Positions 1 through 8,165 of a stretch of DNA of 64,000 nt are shown piece by piece. A program made the translations under genes and the position numbers. The notes under the pieces were generated by a model. It was not told the DNA's origin, made no database searches, and saw only the letters and a list, made by a program, of their open reading frames with translations. This stretch comes from Flavobacteriaceae bacterium UBA7302 (GTDB lineage: Bacteria; Bacteroidota; Bacteroidia; Flavobacteriales; Flavobacteriaceae). The DNA is taken from assembly GCA_002471825.1 (NCBI GenBank), contig DKQS01000007.1:62001-126000 (forward strand). The letters run 5' to 3'. Positions within the stretch are counted from its first letter, which is position 1. Each line of letters starts with the position of its first letter.

Positions 1-668
1 AGCGCAAGGACGACATTCATCTATTGTTTAGAAAATTTGCTTCCGACTTTGCTCAAAAGTACCGAATGCCTGCCGTTCGATTGGATGAAAATGCAGTTCG
101 AATCCTCGAAAATTACCATTTCAAAGGAAACATCCGTCAGTTGAAAAACCTAACGGAGCAAATTTCTGTGATTGAAGAAAACAGAAACATCACCGGAGAG
201 AAATTACAACAATATTTACCCAATAAATCTGGAAATCTTCCGGCTGTTGTGAATCAGCAATCCAGCTCTGATTTCGCTACCGAACGAGATATCATGTACA
301 AGATTTTGTTCGATATGCGCAACGACATTAACGATTTAAAGAAGCTTACCTCCGACCTGATCAACAAAGGAAACATCGAAGAAATTACGGAGCAGAATCA
401 CAAGTTGATTGAAAAAATATACGGAACTTCCTCACCAAGTGAACAACAAATTGAAGTACTGAACATTCCGCAAACCACCAAAATCAATGACGATTATGAT
501 TATGCCGAAACGGTGGTTGAAGACGAAACCTTATCTTTACAGGAGAAGGAAGTTGAAATGATTAAAAAAGCCCTTGAAAAAAATCAGAACAAGCGTAAAT
601 TAGCCGCTAAGGATTTGGGTATTTCTGAACGAACCTTGTATCGAAAAATCAAACAATACAATTTATAA
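1..668 (+). CDS. Sigma-54-dependent transcriptional activator, C-terminal part (5' truncated by window edge)
   Basis: The frame is open to the left edge and reads RKDDIHLLFRKFASDF before the first possible internal start, so the real start lies outside the window. The visible part is the end of an AAA+ domain (text like NYHFKGNIRQLKNL is the usual C-terminal helical subdomain of NtrC-type activators), an acidic linker of about 100 residues, and a Fis-type helix-turn-helix at the extreme C-terminus (AAKDLGISERTLYRKI). Such proteins bind upstream of sigma-54 promoters and use ATP to open them. It is followed within 3 bases by lptE, so it probably heads an envelope/secretion operon. The gene for sigma-54 itself is at 50.4 kb. 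Target genes cannot be read from this sequence. Confidence 0.9.
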   Translation, partial: RKDDIHLLFRKFASDFAQKYRMPAVRLDENAVRILENYHFKGNIRQLKNLTEQISVIEENRNITGEKLQQYLPNKSGNLPAVVNQQSSSDFATERDIMYKILFDMRNDINDLKKLTSDLINKGNIEEITEQNHKLIEKIYGTSSPSEQQIEVLNIPQTTKINDDYDYAETVVEDETLSLQEKEVEMIKKALEKNQNKRKLAAKDLGISERTLYRKIKQYNL

Positions 669-671
669 TTG

Positions 672-1178
672 ATGAAAAAGATTCTAATCTTGGCTATTGT
701 GCTGTGTAGTTCATTGGTTTTGACCCAATGTGGTGCTTATTCTTTTACCGGAGGAAATACGGGGGACGCTGAAACCATTCAAATCGACTTCTTCCCGAAT
801 CAAGCTCCCTTGGTAGAGCCGGCATTAACGCAGCGATTTACCAATGATTTGCAGGATCTTTTTACCAGACAAACGAATCTTACCCTCACAAACTCGAACG
901 GCGATTTGCATTTTAGTGGTGAAATTACGGGCTTTCGAATTACACCTTTAAGTGGTACTGCCAATCAAACAGCCGCACAAAACAGACTAACCGTTTCTGT
1001 CAATGTTCGATTTGAAAACAAATTGGTTGAGAAAGACAATTTTGAAAAAGTCTTTTCTTTTTACTCAGATTTTGATGCCAATTCCCAATTGACCGGTGGT
1101 GTTTTAGAGGCCGCTTTGGATGAAATCATAGAGCGAATTACCCAGGATATTTTTAACGCATCTGTTGCCAAATGGTAA
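672..1178 (+). CDS. lptE: LPS assembly lipoprotein LptE family
   Basis: A 168-residue lipoprotein. The signal peptide ends in the lipobox LTQC, with Cys20 as the lipidated residue, followed by GAYSFTGG, the usual start of Bacteroidota LptE-like proteins (GxYSF). LptE plugs the LptD barrel that inserts lipopolysaccharide into the outer membrane. The frame also allows a TTG at 669, but the ATG at 672 gives a standard lipoprotein signal (MKKILILAIVLC). It sits 3 bases after the sigma-54 activator and overlaps the next gene by 7 bases, so these genes are probably translated together. The assignment rests on the N-terminal motif, size and neighbours; overall conservation in this family is low. Confidence 0.82.
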   Translation: MKKILILAIVLCSSLVLTQCGAYSFTGGNTGDAETIQIDFFPNQAPLVEPALTQRFTNDLQDLFTRQTNLTLTNSNGDLHFSGEITGFRITPLSGTANQTAAQNRLTVSVNVRFENKLVEKDNFEKVFSFYSDFDANSQLTGGVLEAALDEIIERITQDIFNASVAKW

Positions 1179-1876
1179 AAGAAAAGTTTTTAAAAATATT
1201 AGACAAAGAGGAAGCTATTAAGGCTGTTGAGACTGCAGAGTTAAAATCCATCATCAATCAATATCCTTATTTTCAAGCCGCCAGAGCCTTGTATCTTAAA
1301 GGACTGAAAAACCAAGATCATTTTCGATACAATAACGAGCTGAAGAAAACGGCAGCCCACACCATTGATCGTTCTATTCTGTTTGAATACATTACTTCTG
1401 AAAACTTTGACCAAAAGCAACACATTCAAGAGGTCATTTCCCAGAAAGTAAGTGAGGAGCAAACTCCATCAGAGAACGAAGCCCCTCAAAAGGAATTGAG
1501 TATTGGCAAACCCATCAATTTTAAGACTACCGATAGTTATTCCTTTCATCAGTGGTTGCAACTTTCTACCAAACCGATAGCGAAAAAAACCACAGATGCG
1601 AAATCTGAAAAGGAACAATTGATTGACACCTTTATATCAACCAATCCAAAAATTGAACCGCTATCCAAGCATTCAAATGTATCGGTTGAAGTAGCCAAAA
1701 ATGAAGAAAATCATCAACTGATGACAGAGACTTTGGCAAAGGTTTATTTGGAACAAAAAAAGTACGAAAACGCCATTCAGGCCTACAGGATTTTAAGTTT
1801 GAAATATCCAGAAAAAAGTGGTTTCTTTGCAGACCAAATTAAAAGAATAGAAATTTTACAAAAACATAAGTCATGA
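1172..1876 (+). CDS. Tetratricopeptide-repeat protein of unknown function
   Basis: 234 residues with no signal peptide, so probably cytoplasmic. The N-terminal third resembles a helical domain (LKSIINQYPYFQAARALYLK), the centre is charged and low in order, and the last 60 residues contain one clear TPR-like helix pair (AKVYLEQKKYENAIQAYRIL followed by SLKYPEKSGFFADQI). TPRs mediate protein-protein contacts. The start overlaps the end of lptE by 7 bases and its stop overlaps the start of secG (TCATGA), a tight coupling that suggests a supporting role in envelope biogenesis or secretion. I do not recognise a specific function. Confidence 0.8.
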   Translation: MVKEKFLKILDKEEAIKAVETAELKSIINQYPYFQAARALYLKGLKNQDHFRYNNELKKTAAHTIDRSILFEYITSENFDQKQHIQEVISQKVSEEQTPSENEAPQKELSIGKPINFKTTDSYSFHQWLQLSTKPIAKKTTDAKSEKEQLIDTFISTNPKIEPLSKHSNVSVEVAKNEENHQLMTETLAKVYLEQKKYENAIQAYRILSLKYPEKSGFFADQIKRIEILQKHKS

Positions 1877-2202
1877 GTTATACAGCTTTTGTCGTGTTGA
1901 TTTTAATATTAGCAGTTGCTTTGATACTAATCGTTATGGTTCAAAACCCTAAAGGCGGAGGTTTGTCTTCTTCTTTTGGTGGTGGAGGTGCCCAGTCTTT
2001 AGGTGGTGTGCAAAACACAAACACCTTTTTAGACAGAACTACTTGGACTTTAGCCATTGCCATGTTTGCTTTGATTTTGCTAGCGAACTTTGCAATTCCT
2101 AGAGGAGGTGATAACGATTTCCAATTGAACAACAAATTGGAAGGGGTTGAGACAACTACTCCGGTTCAGAACCAGCCAACTTCAAACGACAGTTTGAAAT
2201 AA
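1873..2202 (+). CDS. secG: Preprotein translocase subunit SecG
   Basis: 109 residues with the SecG layout: an N-terminal membrane helix (about residues 3-22), the conserved loop VQNPKGGGLSSSFGGGG, a second membrane helix (about 54-72), then a hydrophilic tail. SecG helps SecYEG move proteins across the inner membrane. The start codon overlaps the stop of the TPR gene by 4 bases. A strong terminator follows at 2227-2262, so this gene ends the operon that begins upstream of the window. Confidence 0.95.
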   Translation: MSYTAFVVLILILAVALILIVMVQNPKGGGLSSSFGGGGAQSLGGVQNTNTFLDRTTWTLAIAMFALILLANFAIPRGGDNDFQLNNKLEGVETTTPVQNQPTSNDSLK

Positions 2203-2226
2203 GATATTTACATCAGATAAGATATT

Positions 2227-2262
2227 ATGCCAACGTGTCATTCATGTTGGCATTTTTTTTTA
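2227..2262 (+). terminator. Rho-independent terminator after secG
   Basis: Perfect 8-base stem ATGCCAAC / GTTGGCAT (2227-2234 with 2246-2253), an 11-base loop, then a run of T. It separates the secG operon from groES. Confidence 0.9.
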
Positions 2263-2295
2263 CCACAAAATTCAATTTTGGAATGAAAACGAAAA

Positions 2296-2342
2296 TTTGT
2301 CAGTTTTTTTTGGCTGGCATAGTTTCTGACTTTCTGAAGGCG
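2296..2342 (+). promoter_or_regulatory. groESL promoter region; overlapping sigma-54-like and housekeeping-like elements
   Basis: TGGCATAGTTTCTGAC at 2315-2330 keeps the -24 core TGGCA and the TG of the -12 element at sigma-54 spacing (consensus TGGCAC-N5-TTGC), but the -12 GC is not exact. TTTG (2296-2299), a 20-base spacer and TAGTTTCT (2320-2327) give a 6-of-8 match to the Bacteroidota sigma-A -7 box. The inverted repeat GTCAG/CTGAC (2299-2303, 2326-2330) brackets the region. No CIRCE heat-shock operator is visible. Either start would give a leader of about 35-43 bases. Confidence 0.45.
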
Positions 2343-2376
2343 AATGTTAACTAATTTAATTTAAAAATATAGTAGA

Positions 2377-2652
2377 ATGGGATTAACTATTAAACCTTTA
2401 GCAGACAGAGTTCTTGTAGAACCTGCTCCTGCAGAAACTAAAACTGCAGCTGGGATTATTATTCCAGATAACGCAAAAGAGAAGCCTCAAAAGGGTACTG
2501 TTGTTGCGGTAGGAAACGGAAAAAAAGATGAGCCTCTTACTGTAAAAGTGGGTGATACAGTTTTGTACAGCAAATACGGCGGAACTGAATTGAAACTAGA
2601 AGGCAAAGATTACCTGATGATGCGTGAATCTGATATTCTAGCAATTGTTTAA
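2377..2652 (+). CDS. groES: Co-chaperonin GroES
   Basis: 91 residues, the usual GroES length, with the family start IKPLADRVLVEP, the mobile loop region ETKTAAGIIIPDNAKEKPQ and the C-terminal YLMMRESDILAIV. GroES forms the heptameric lid that caps GroEL and closes the folding chamber in the cytoplasm. It is followed after 100 bases by groEL. The spacer carries a hairpin (2665-2687). Confidence 0.98.
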   Translation: MGLTIKPLADRVLVEPAPAETKTAAGIIIPDNAKEKPQKGTVVAVGNGKKDEPLTVKVGDTVLYSKYGGTELKLEGKDYLMMRESDILAIV

Positions 2653-2664
2653 TCAAGGCATTTA

Positions 2665-2687
2665 GCTACTAGCCTTTGGCTTGTAGC
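2665..2687 (+). other. Hairpin in the groES-groEL spacer
   Basis: GCTACTAGCC (2665-2674), loop TTT, GGCTTGTAGC (2678-2687): 10-base stem with one mismatch. It has no T-run behind it, so it does not look like a terminator; it may protect or process the bicistronic message. Confidence 0.5.
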
Positions 2688-2752
2688 ACACAAGTAAAAA
2701 TTAAAATTAACTGGCCAGTAGCGAAAAGCTAACGGCAAAACGCATTAAAAAA

Positions 2753-4390
2753 ATGGCAAAAGACATTAAATTTGATATTGACGCTCGCGACGGATTGAAA
2801 CGTGGCGTTGACGCATTGGCAAATGCAGTAAAAGTAACGTTAGGACCAAAAGGAAGAAACGTAATCATTTCAAAATCTTTCGGTGCACCAACCGTAACAA
2901 AAGACGGTGTTTCTGTTGCAAAAGAAGTTGAGTTAGAAAATGAGCTTGAAAATATGGGAGCTCAAATGGTAAAAGAAGTTGCTTCTAAGACCAACGATTT
3001 GGCTGGTGACGGAACGACAACTGCTACTGTTCTAGCACAGTCTATCGTGAAAGAAGGATTGAAAAACGTTGCTGCAGGAGCAAATCCAATGGATTTAAAA
3101 AGAGGTATCGACAAAGCGGTTCACGCTTTGGTAGCCGATTTAGAAAAACAATCTCAAAAAGTAGGAAACTCTTCTGAAAAGATTCAGCAAGTAGCTTCTA
3201 TTTCTGCAAACAACGACAATGTTATTGGTGACCTCATCGCAACTGCTTTCGGAAAAGTTGGAAATGAAGGTGTGATCACTGTAGAAGAAGCAAAAGGTAC
3301 GGACACCTATGTTGATGTGGTTGAAGGAATGCAATTCGACAGAGGATATTTATCTCCATACTTTGTAACGGATGCAGACAAAATGATTGCTGATTTAGAA
3401 AATCCATACATCTTATTATTCGACAAGAAAATCTCAAACTTACAAGAGATTTTACCAATCCTAGAACCAGTAGCACAATCAGGTCGTCCACTAGTAATTA
3501 TTGCTGAGGATGTAGACGGACAAGCATTGGCAACTTTAGTAGTAAACAAACTAAGAGGTGGATTGAAAATTGCCGCCGTAAAAGCTCCTGGATTTGGAGA
3601 TAGAAGAAAAGCAATGTTAGAAGACATCGCTATCTTAACTGGCGGAACCGTAATCTCTGAAGAAAGAGGATTCTCTTTAGAGAATGCAACTTTAGATTTG
3701 TTAGGTACTGCTGAGACCATTACTATTGACAAAGACAACACGACCATTGTAAATGGTTCTGGTGATGCAGAAGCCATCAAAGCAAGAGTAAACCAAATCA
3801 AAGCGCAAATTGAAACGACTACTTCTGATTACGACAGAGAGAAGTTGCAAGAGCGTCTGGCCAAGTTAGCTGGTGGTGTTGCTGTACTTTATGTAGGAGC
3901 TGCTTCTGAAGTTGAAATGAAAGAAAAGAAAGACCGAGTTGACGACGCACTGCACGCTACAAGAGCTGCCGTTGAAGAAGGCATTGTTGCTGGAGGTGGT
4001 GTTGCTTTGGTAAGAGCTAAAAAAGTGTTGGAAACTTTAGAAACTGAAAACTTAGACGAAACTACAGGAGTTCAAATCGTGAACAAAGCGATTGAAGCAC
4101 CTCTAAGAACCATCGTTGAAAATGCTGGTGGAGAAGGATCTGTAGTAATCAATAAAGTATTGGAAGGTGAAAGCGACTTTGGATACGATGCAAAGGCAGA
4201 TCAATATGTAAACATGTTGGATGCGGGTATTATTGATCCGAAGAAAGTAACAAGAGTTGCCTTAGAAAATGCGGCTTCTGTTGCAGGAATGATCTTGACT
4301 ACCGAATGTGCCTTAGTGGACATCAAGGAAGATGCACCTGCAGGAGCAGGTATGCCTCCAATGGGTGGCGGAATGCCAGGAATGATGTAA
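2753..4390 (+). CDS. groEL: Chaperonin GroEL
   Basis: 545 residues, full length. It shows the N-terminal AKDIKFDIDARDGL, the ATP-site segment DLAGDGTTTATVLA (near residue 86), the hallmark AAVEEGIVAGGGVAL and the Gly-Met-rich tail (GMPPMGGGMPGMM). GroEL forms the double-ring ATP-driven folding chamber with GroES. It is the second gene of the groESL operon and is followed by a strong terminator. The long reverse-strand open frames inside it are coding shadows. Confidence 0.99.
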   Translation: MAKDIKFDIDARDGLKRGVDALANAVKVTLGPKGRNVIISKSFGAPTVTKDGVSVAKEVELENELENMGAQMVKEVASKTNDLAGDGTTTATVLAQSIVKEGLKNVAAGANPMDLKRGIDKAVHALVADLEKQSQKVGNSSEKIQQVASISANNDNVIGDLIATAFGKVGNEGVITVEEAKGTDTYVDVVEGMQFDRGYLSPYFVTDADKMIADLENPYILLFDKKISNLQEILPILEPVAQSGRPLVIIAEDVDGQALATLVVNKLRGGLKIAAVKAPGFGDRRKAMLEDIAILTGGTVISEERGFSLENATLDLLGTAETITIDKDNTTIVNGSGDAEAIKARVNQIKAQIETTTSDYDREKLQERLAKLAGGVAVLYVGAASEVEMKEKKDRVDDALHATRAAVEEGIVAGGGVALVRAKKVLETLETENLDETTGVQIVNKAIEAPLRTIVENAGGEGSVVINKVLEGESDFGYDAKADQYVNMLDAGIIDPKKVTRVALENAASVAGMILTTECALVDIKEDAPAGAGMPPMGGGMPGMM

Positions 4391-4412
4391 TCATTGCTTC
4401 TTAAATATTTGT

Positions 4413-4448
4413 AAAAAGTGCGGTTCCAAAAAGTTCCGCACTTTTTTT
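4413..4448 (+). terminator. Rho-independent terminator after groEL
   Basis: 11-base perfect stem AAAAAGTGCGG / CCGCACTTTTT (4413-4423 with 4436-4446), 12-base loop, T-run. Confidence 0.93.
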
Positions 4449-4627
4449 ATGTCCGATTTTGTCGTATTTTTAGTAAAATCATTGCTATTGAAAAAGACGA
4501 CGCTTTCCAATTTACCGCATTCTATAAGTCAAATGAGGACGATGCTTCTTCGATCCAATACATAAGAAATTGTTATGATAAAATTTTTCGGCATAAGATT
4601 TGATAATAATTAGTAAAACCTACCGAC

Positions 4628-5083
4628 ATGAAAAACATCCTCACACTAACATTTTTAACTATTAGCTTTTTATTCACAACAAATACCAATGCCCAGGTAT
4701 CGAACTATGTGAATACAGACAATGAAATTCAAGTCTTTGATAAGCTTGAAATGAATGGAGAATTTAGAAAAAGCCTCCGACTACTTGACTTCTTAAGAAA
4801 AGATGCCCGCTTCGGCATCAATCGAAAACTCACCAATACACAAATCAATTACAATTCCAGCATGAACGGTCCAAATGAGATCAGCAATAGCAATTCCAAT
4901 TATTGGTTGTATTTCAATGACGAACTAATTTTGGGAGACGGATTAAATCGTTTATGGGAAATTGATCAAGTTCGATTAAAAAAGGTAAAAACCGTAGCCG
5001 TTCGAAAAGAAGGTAGTCAGCGCATCGTTTTTGTCACAACCATGGATGCAGATAGTCAAATCAAATTTGTCAAAAGCCGATGA
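4628..5083 (+). CDS. Small secreted protein of unknown function
   Basis: 151 residues with a clear signal peptide (MKNILTLTFLTISFLFTTNTNA, cleavage near residue 22-23), so it is periplasmic or at the cell surface. The mature part is Asn-rich around residues 78-100 and ends in alternating beta-strand-like segments (KKVKTVAVRKE, QRIVFVTTMD). There are no cysteines or recognisable catalytic residues. It is followed after 42 bases by another secreted protein, with which it probably shares a message. I do not recognise the family. The roughly 180 bases before it after the groEL terminator hold a possible promoter (GTATTTTTAG near 4462) and no convincing gene. Confidence 0.75.
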   Translation: MKNILTLTFLTISFLFTTNTNAQVSNYVNTDNEIQVFDKLEMNGEFRKSLRLLDFLRKDARFGINRKLTNTQINYNSSMNGPNEISNSNSNYWLYFNDELILGDGLNRLWEIDQVRLKKVKTVAVRKEGSQRIVFVTTMDADSQIKFVKSR

Positions 5084-5125
5084 TAGTAACATGACATAAT
5101 TATCCACAACAAAAATACCAACACT

Positions 5126-7423
5126 ATGAAAAACAAAATTCTACTTCCGTTCTTAACCCTTTCAATCTTTCTCATCACAACGGGAAATGCCCAACAAAAA
5201 TTAAAAGAATCTTACAGTTCCTATTTTGAAGACACCCGGGAAATTCCATACCTACATTTGAACAAATCAGTCTTCTTCAACGGAGAAGAAGTTTGGTTTC
5301 AAGCCTACATTTTAGAGCAAAACTCAAAGAAACTACATCCAACCACCTCTAATTTATACGTATCTATTTTTTCCTCCAAAGGAGAACTAAAAGATCAAAA
5401 ACTTATTCAAATCAAAAAAGGACTTGGAGCCGGAAGTATCCTACTTGATAGCACCTATACAGAGCCTTATTACTTTTTGAAAGCCTCCACTAGATGGATG
5501 AAAAATTTTAAGGAGGACAATGCCTATGTCAATCGAATTCAAATTGTTTCCAATAGCAAACAGATTGTGAGCAAGGAAATTAATGAAGATGACTTTTTCG
5601 ATTTTCAAGTATTTCCTGAGGGAGGACATTTTGTAGAAAACACTATTAATTCGGCTGGTGTCTTAATCAAAGATAAAAACGGAAAAGGTCAACGAGTCGT
5701 ATCAGGTTTTTTAAAAAACGCTATATCTGGAGATACCATTCAGGCTTTCACTACCAATCGGTTTGGTGCAGGAAAATTCACCTTCTTATATGAAAAGGGA
5801 CTTGAATTTACCATGGAAGCCGAACTCGAAAACGGTTCTTTAATTACAAAGAAATTAAAATCCGCCAAAGTCAAAGGCGTGAATCTAATTGTAAAAAATC
5901 CAAATACACGATTTGTTGAAATTACCTTAGCAACCAATGAAGCCACCCTTCCAGAATTGATCGGAAAAACTTATTCCATTCTAATTCACAATACCAAAGA
6001 ATTCTACAAAAGAGAAATCACTTTTTCAAAACTTCAGAAAAACAACACCTTATTTATCAAGAATGATAAATTGTTTAAAGGGACCAATATCATTACGATT
6101 TTTAATGAAAACAATACTCCGATTCTGGAGCGGATGATCTTTAATCATTCAAAGGTCCTTTTTGCAAGACCAGTTGTTTCCAAATTATTTTCTAGCAAAG
6201 ACTCAACCTTAGTTGCCATCCAAAATGTGTCTGATGAAAAAGCATTTATGAGCGCCTCGTTTTTACCAGTTTCAACTTTAGCAAAAGACTCAAAAGTGGA
6301 CATTTACGGAAAGTTCTTATTGGAACCATTTGTAAAAGGGGACATCGAAAATGCCGCCTATTATTTTTCTGATGTCAATCGAAAAAAACTAAATGAATTG
6401 GATCAGCTACTGCTTACCCAAGGTTGGAGCAAGTACAGTTGGAAAGATATTTTTAATGCAACCACAAAAAAAGTACATCCTTTTGAAAACGGAATTGATT
6501 TCACAATTTCTACCGATAAAAAAATTCGAAAGAGACAGTCACTTTTTGTGTATTCCGATGAGAATCGATTGATTCGGCAATTGAGTCAACAAGAGAATCC
6601 ATTTACCTTGACCAATTCCTTTATCAAAAAAGGTTCCGACATTTATTTCGGATTAAAATATGGAGATAATGTTTTAAAAATTGCACCTTCGCTGAGTTAT
6701 TCAGACACAAAACTTTTTGAAACCATCCCTAATCTGCAGCTTGAAGTCCCTGAATTTAATGAACTGTCAATTTCTGACTACAAGGTGTTGCCAAGGGATA
6801 CAGAACAATTGGAAGGATTTGAAATTTCTACTAAAATTGACAAACCTCAAAATATTGCTCGTGATCAATTTATGGCATTTCGAGTATTGAACATGGATGA
6901 ATTGATTATCCCAGGAAATGATTTGCGAGTTTATATTGAAAATTTAGCTCGCCAATACAGGAATTCAAGAAGAGGGCTACGCATCATCGTAAACAACGAA
7001 ATCAATCCAATATTTAATGATCCTTATGATATTGAAATGCTTTCACTTGATAATGTCCGTGAGATGCGTTTCGGAAACGATGAAAGGAGTCGTATTCTTG
7101 CCATTTACACCTACACTCCTCAGGAAATGCTCAAATTAAACCGCATCACTTCCTTAACCAAGGTGAAAATACCTGTTGGATTTGAATCAGTCAAAGAATA
7201 CTATGAACCAAACTATCAATCGTACTTAGATAAAAACTTTAGGAATTATGGAGCTGTTTCTTGGAAGCATTCTTTAACCGTAAATGCCAATTCGAAATTG
7301 AATATTTCCATTCCTAATAGCTATCAAGAAGAAGTGTTGATGATTTTAGAAGGCATAACAGAAAACGGCGGATTAATGCATTTTTCAATACCGATAAAAA
7401 TTGACAAGAAGAAAAACCCATAG
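5126..7423 (+). CDS. Large secreted protein, MG2/macroglobulin-like domain family
   Basis: 765 residues with a signal peptide (to about residue 22). The N-terminal text YLHLNKSVFFNGEEVWFQAY is typical of Bacteroidota proteins with MG2-type beta-sandwich domains related to alpha-2-macroglobulin; these often accompany TonB receptor plug domains. The rest alternates beta-rich segments (for example VLIKDKNGKGQRVVSGFLK, another MG-like fold). There is no transmembrane barrel, no CxEQ thioester motif and no type IX secretion sorting domain at the C-terminus, so I infer a periplasmic or outer-membrane-attached structural protein. It follows the 151-residue secreted protein. The remains of a paralogue lie directly downstream (7454-7690). 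Confidence 0.75.
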   Translation: MKNKILLPFLTLSIFLITTGNAQQKLKESYSSYFEDTREIPYLHLNKSVFFNGEEVWFQAYILEQNSKKLHPTTSNLYVSIFSSKGELKDQKLIQIKKGLGAGSILLDSTYTEPYYFLKASTRWMKNFKEDNAYVNRIQIVSNSKQIVSKEINEDDFFDFQVFPEGGHFVENTINSAGVLIKDKNGKGQRVVSGFLKNAISGDTIQAFTTNRFGAGKFTFLYEKGLEFTMEAELENGSLITKKLKSAKVKGVNLIVKNPNTRFVEITLATNEATLPELIGKTYSILIHNTKEFYKREITFSKLQKNNTLFIKNDKLFKGTNIITIFNENNTPILERMIFNHSKVLFARPVVSKLFSSKDSTLVAIQNVSDEKAFMSASFLPVSTLAKDSKVDIYGKFLLEPFVKGDIENAAYYFSDVNRKKLNELDQLLLTQGWSKYSWKDIFNATTKKVHPFENGIDFTISTDKKIRKRQSLFVYSDENRLIRQLSQQENPFTLTNSFIKKGSDIYFGLKYGDNVLKIAPSLSYSDTKLFETIPNLQLEVPEFNELSISDYKVLPRDTEQLEGFEISTKIDKPQNIARDQFMAFRVLNMDELIIPGNDLRVYIENLARQYRNSRRGLRIIVNNEINPIFNDPYDIEMLSLDNVREMRFGNDERSRILAIYTYTPQEMLKLNRITSLTKVKIPVGFESVKEYYEPNYQSYLDKNFRNYGAVSWKHSLTVNANSKLNISIPNSYQEEVLMILEGITENGGLMHFSIPIKIDKKKNP

Positions 7424-7453
7424 TATTTTTGGAATAAATAGCTGTATTGATTT

Positions 7454-7690
7454 ATGAGACAGAAATCCCTCCGATTAACCCTTCTTTTTGTTCTTGCTTG
7501 TTCATTTTCCCTTTGAGTTCAGAACCTATTTAAAACTTTTACAGCAAGTCTTTTGAAGGTATTATAGCGATTGAAATTGAAGGTAAAAAAGACCTGGAAT
7601 TCAAAATTCCGCTTCGCTTACAAGATGGAATGAAGATTTATCTGGAAGGAATTAGTAAGAATGGTAAATTCCTTTCAAAGTCAAAGAAAT
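7454..7690 (+). pseudogene. Decayed paralogue of the MG2-like protein (signal peptide plus C-terminal remnant)
   Basis: An ATG at 7454 opens a normal-looking signal peptide (MRQKSLRLTLLFVLACSFSL) that hits TGA at 7514. From about 7537, in another frame, the text FKIPLRLQDGMKIYLEGI continues as SKNGKF, which resembles the end of the upstream 765-residue protein (SIPNSYQEEVLMILEGI then TENGGL). The shared spacing of IP and LEGI-x-x-NG suggests that a tandem copy lost about 2 kb of its middle and is now frameshifted. It ends at the terminator at 7692. Confidence 0.6.
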
Positions 7691-7691
7691 T

Positions 7692-7739
7692 AAGACATAT
7701 AAAAAACGGTTGGGAATCCAACCGTTTTTTATGTCTTAA
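7692..7739. terminator. Bidirectional terminator between convergent genes
   Basis: AAAAAACGGTTGG / CCAACCGTTTTTT (7701-7713 with 7718-7730), GAAT tetraloop, extended outward by TAAGACAT / ATGTCTTA with a 2-base bulge. It has T-runs in both directions and includes the stop of the minus-strand gene. Confidence 0.93.
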
Positions 7740-8146
7740 TTTTTGTTCTTCTTTTTCTTCTTTAAATTCCCTTTGTGATCTTGAATAATTTCATCCTCTC
7801 GGTATTTACAACAAGCATGAACCGAGTTATAAGCCTCAATGGGTGCCACCATTTTCCCATCTTTTAGAATTACATCGTGGCCAACATTCACAATATTCTT
7901 TTGAATTTGACTTAGCGTAGTCTTTCGCTCATCCATTACAAGCGTCAATTTATGCGTTTCAATACTCCAAGATGCGAACTTTACACCTTTTGTGCTTAAC
8001 GCAGCTTTTTGAATTCGCTTTTTACACATCCCACAAATTCCGTCTACCTCAAAAGTAATCTTGGCATTTTTATTCAATTTCTTTTCTTGTGATTGCACTG
8101 TGAATCCAATCATCAATGCACAAATAATAATTCCTATTTTTTTCAT
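7736..8146 (-). CDS. Secreted heavy-metal-associated (HMA) domain protein
   Basis: 136 residues with a signal peptide (MKKIGIIICALMIGFTVQSQ) and then an HMA fold with the metal site GICGMCKKRI (Cys38 and Cys41). Further on are a second cysteine pair (HACCKYRED) and a very basic Lys-rich tail. HMA domains bind Cu(I) or similar soft metals through the CxxC pair; the signal peptide places this one in the periplasm rather than the cytosol, unlike CopZ. It is the last gene of a minus-strand group behind a TonB receptor (20-base gap to the receptor stop) and an HYC_CC_PP protein, which suggests metal capture after uptake. The metal identity is inference. Confidence 0.85.
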   Translation of the reverse strand: MKKIGIIICALMIGFTVQSQEKKLNKNAKITFEVDGICGMCKKRIQKAALSTKGVKFASWSIETHKLTLVMDERKTTLSQIQKNIVNVGHDVILKDGKMVAPIEAYNSVHACCKYREDEIIQDHKGNLKKKKKNKN

Positions 8147-8165
8147 TGTTTTTGTGTTTTAATTG

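Noticed and set aside
2203..2376. CIRCE or HrcA operator before groES
   Set aside because: TTAGCACTC-N9-GAGTGCTAA is not present in any form.
3307..3801. 164-codon open frame antisense to groEL
   Set aside because: It is a shadow of the strong codon bias of groEL; no signal, no promoter, no family text.
4418..4603. Possible 61-residue plus-strand gene after groEL
   Set aside because: Its start lies inside the groEL terminator stem, it uses a non-ATG start, and the text shows no recognisable domain. The region is better read as terminator plus upstream region of the next gene.
5126..7423. Type IX secretion cargo with C-terminal sorting domain
   Set aside because: The C-terminus lacks the conserved sorting-domain pattern; the same check was negative for the other large secreted proteins here.
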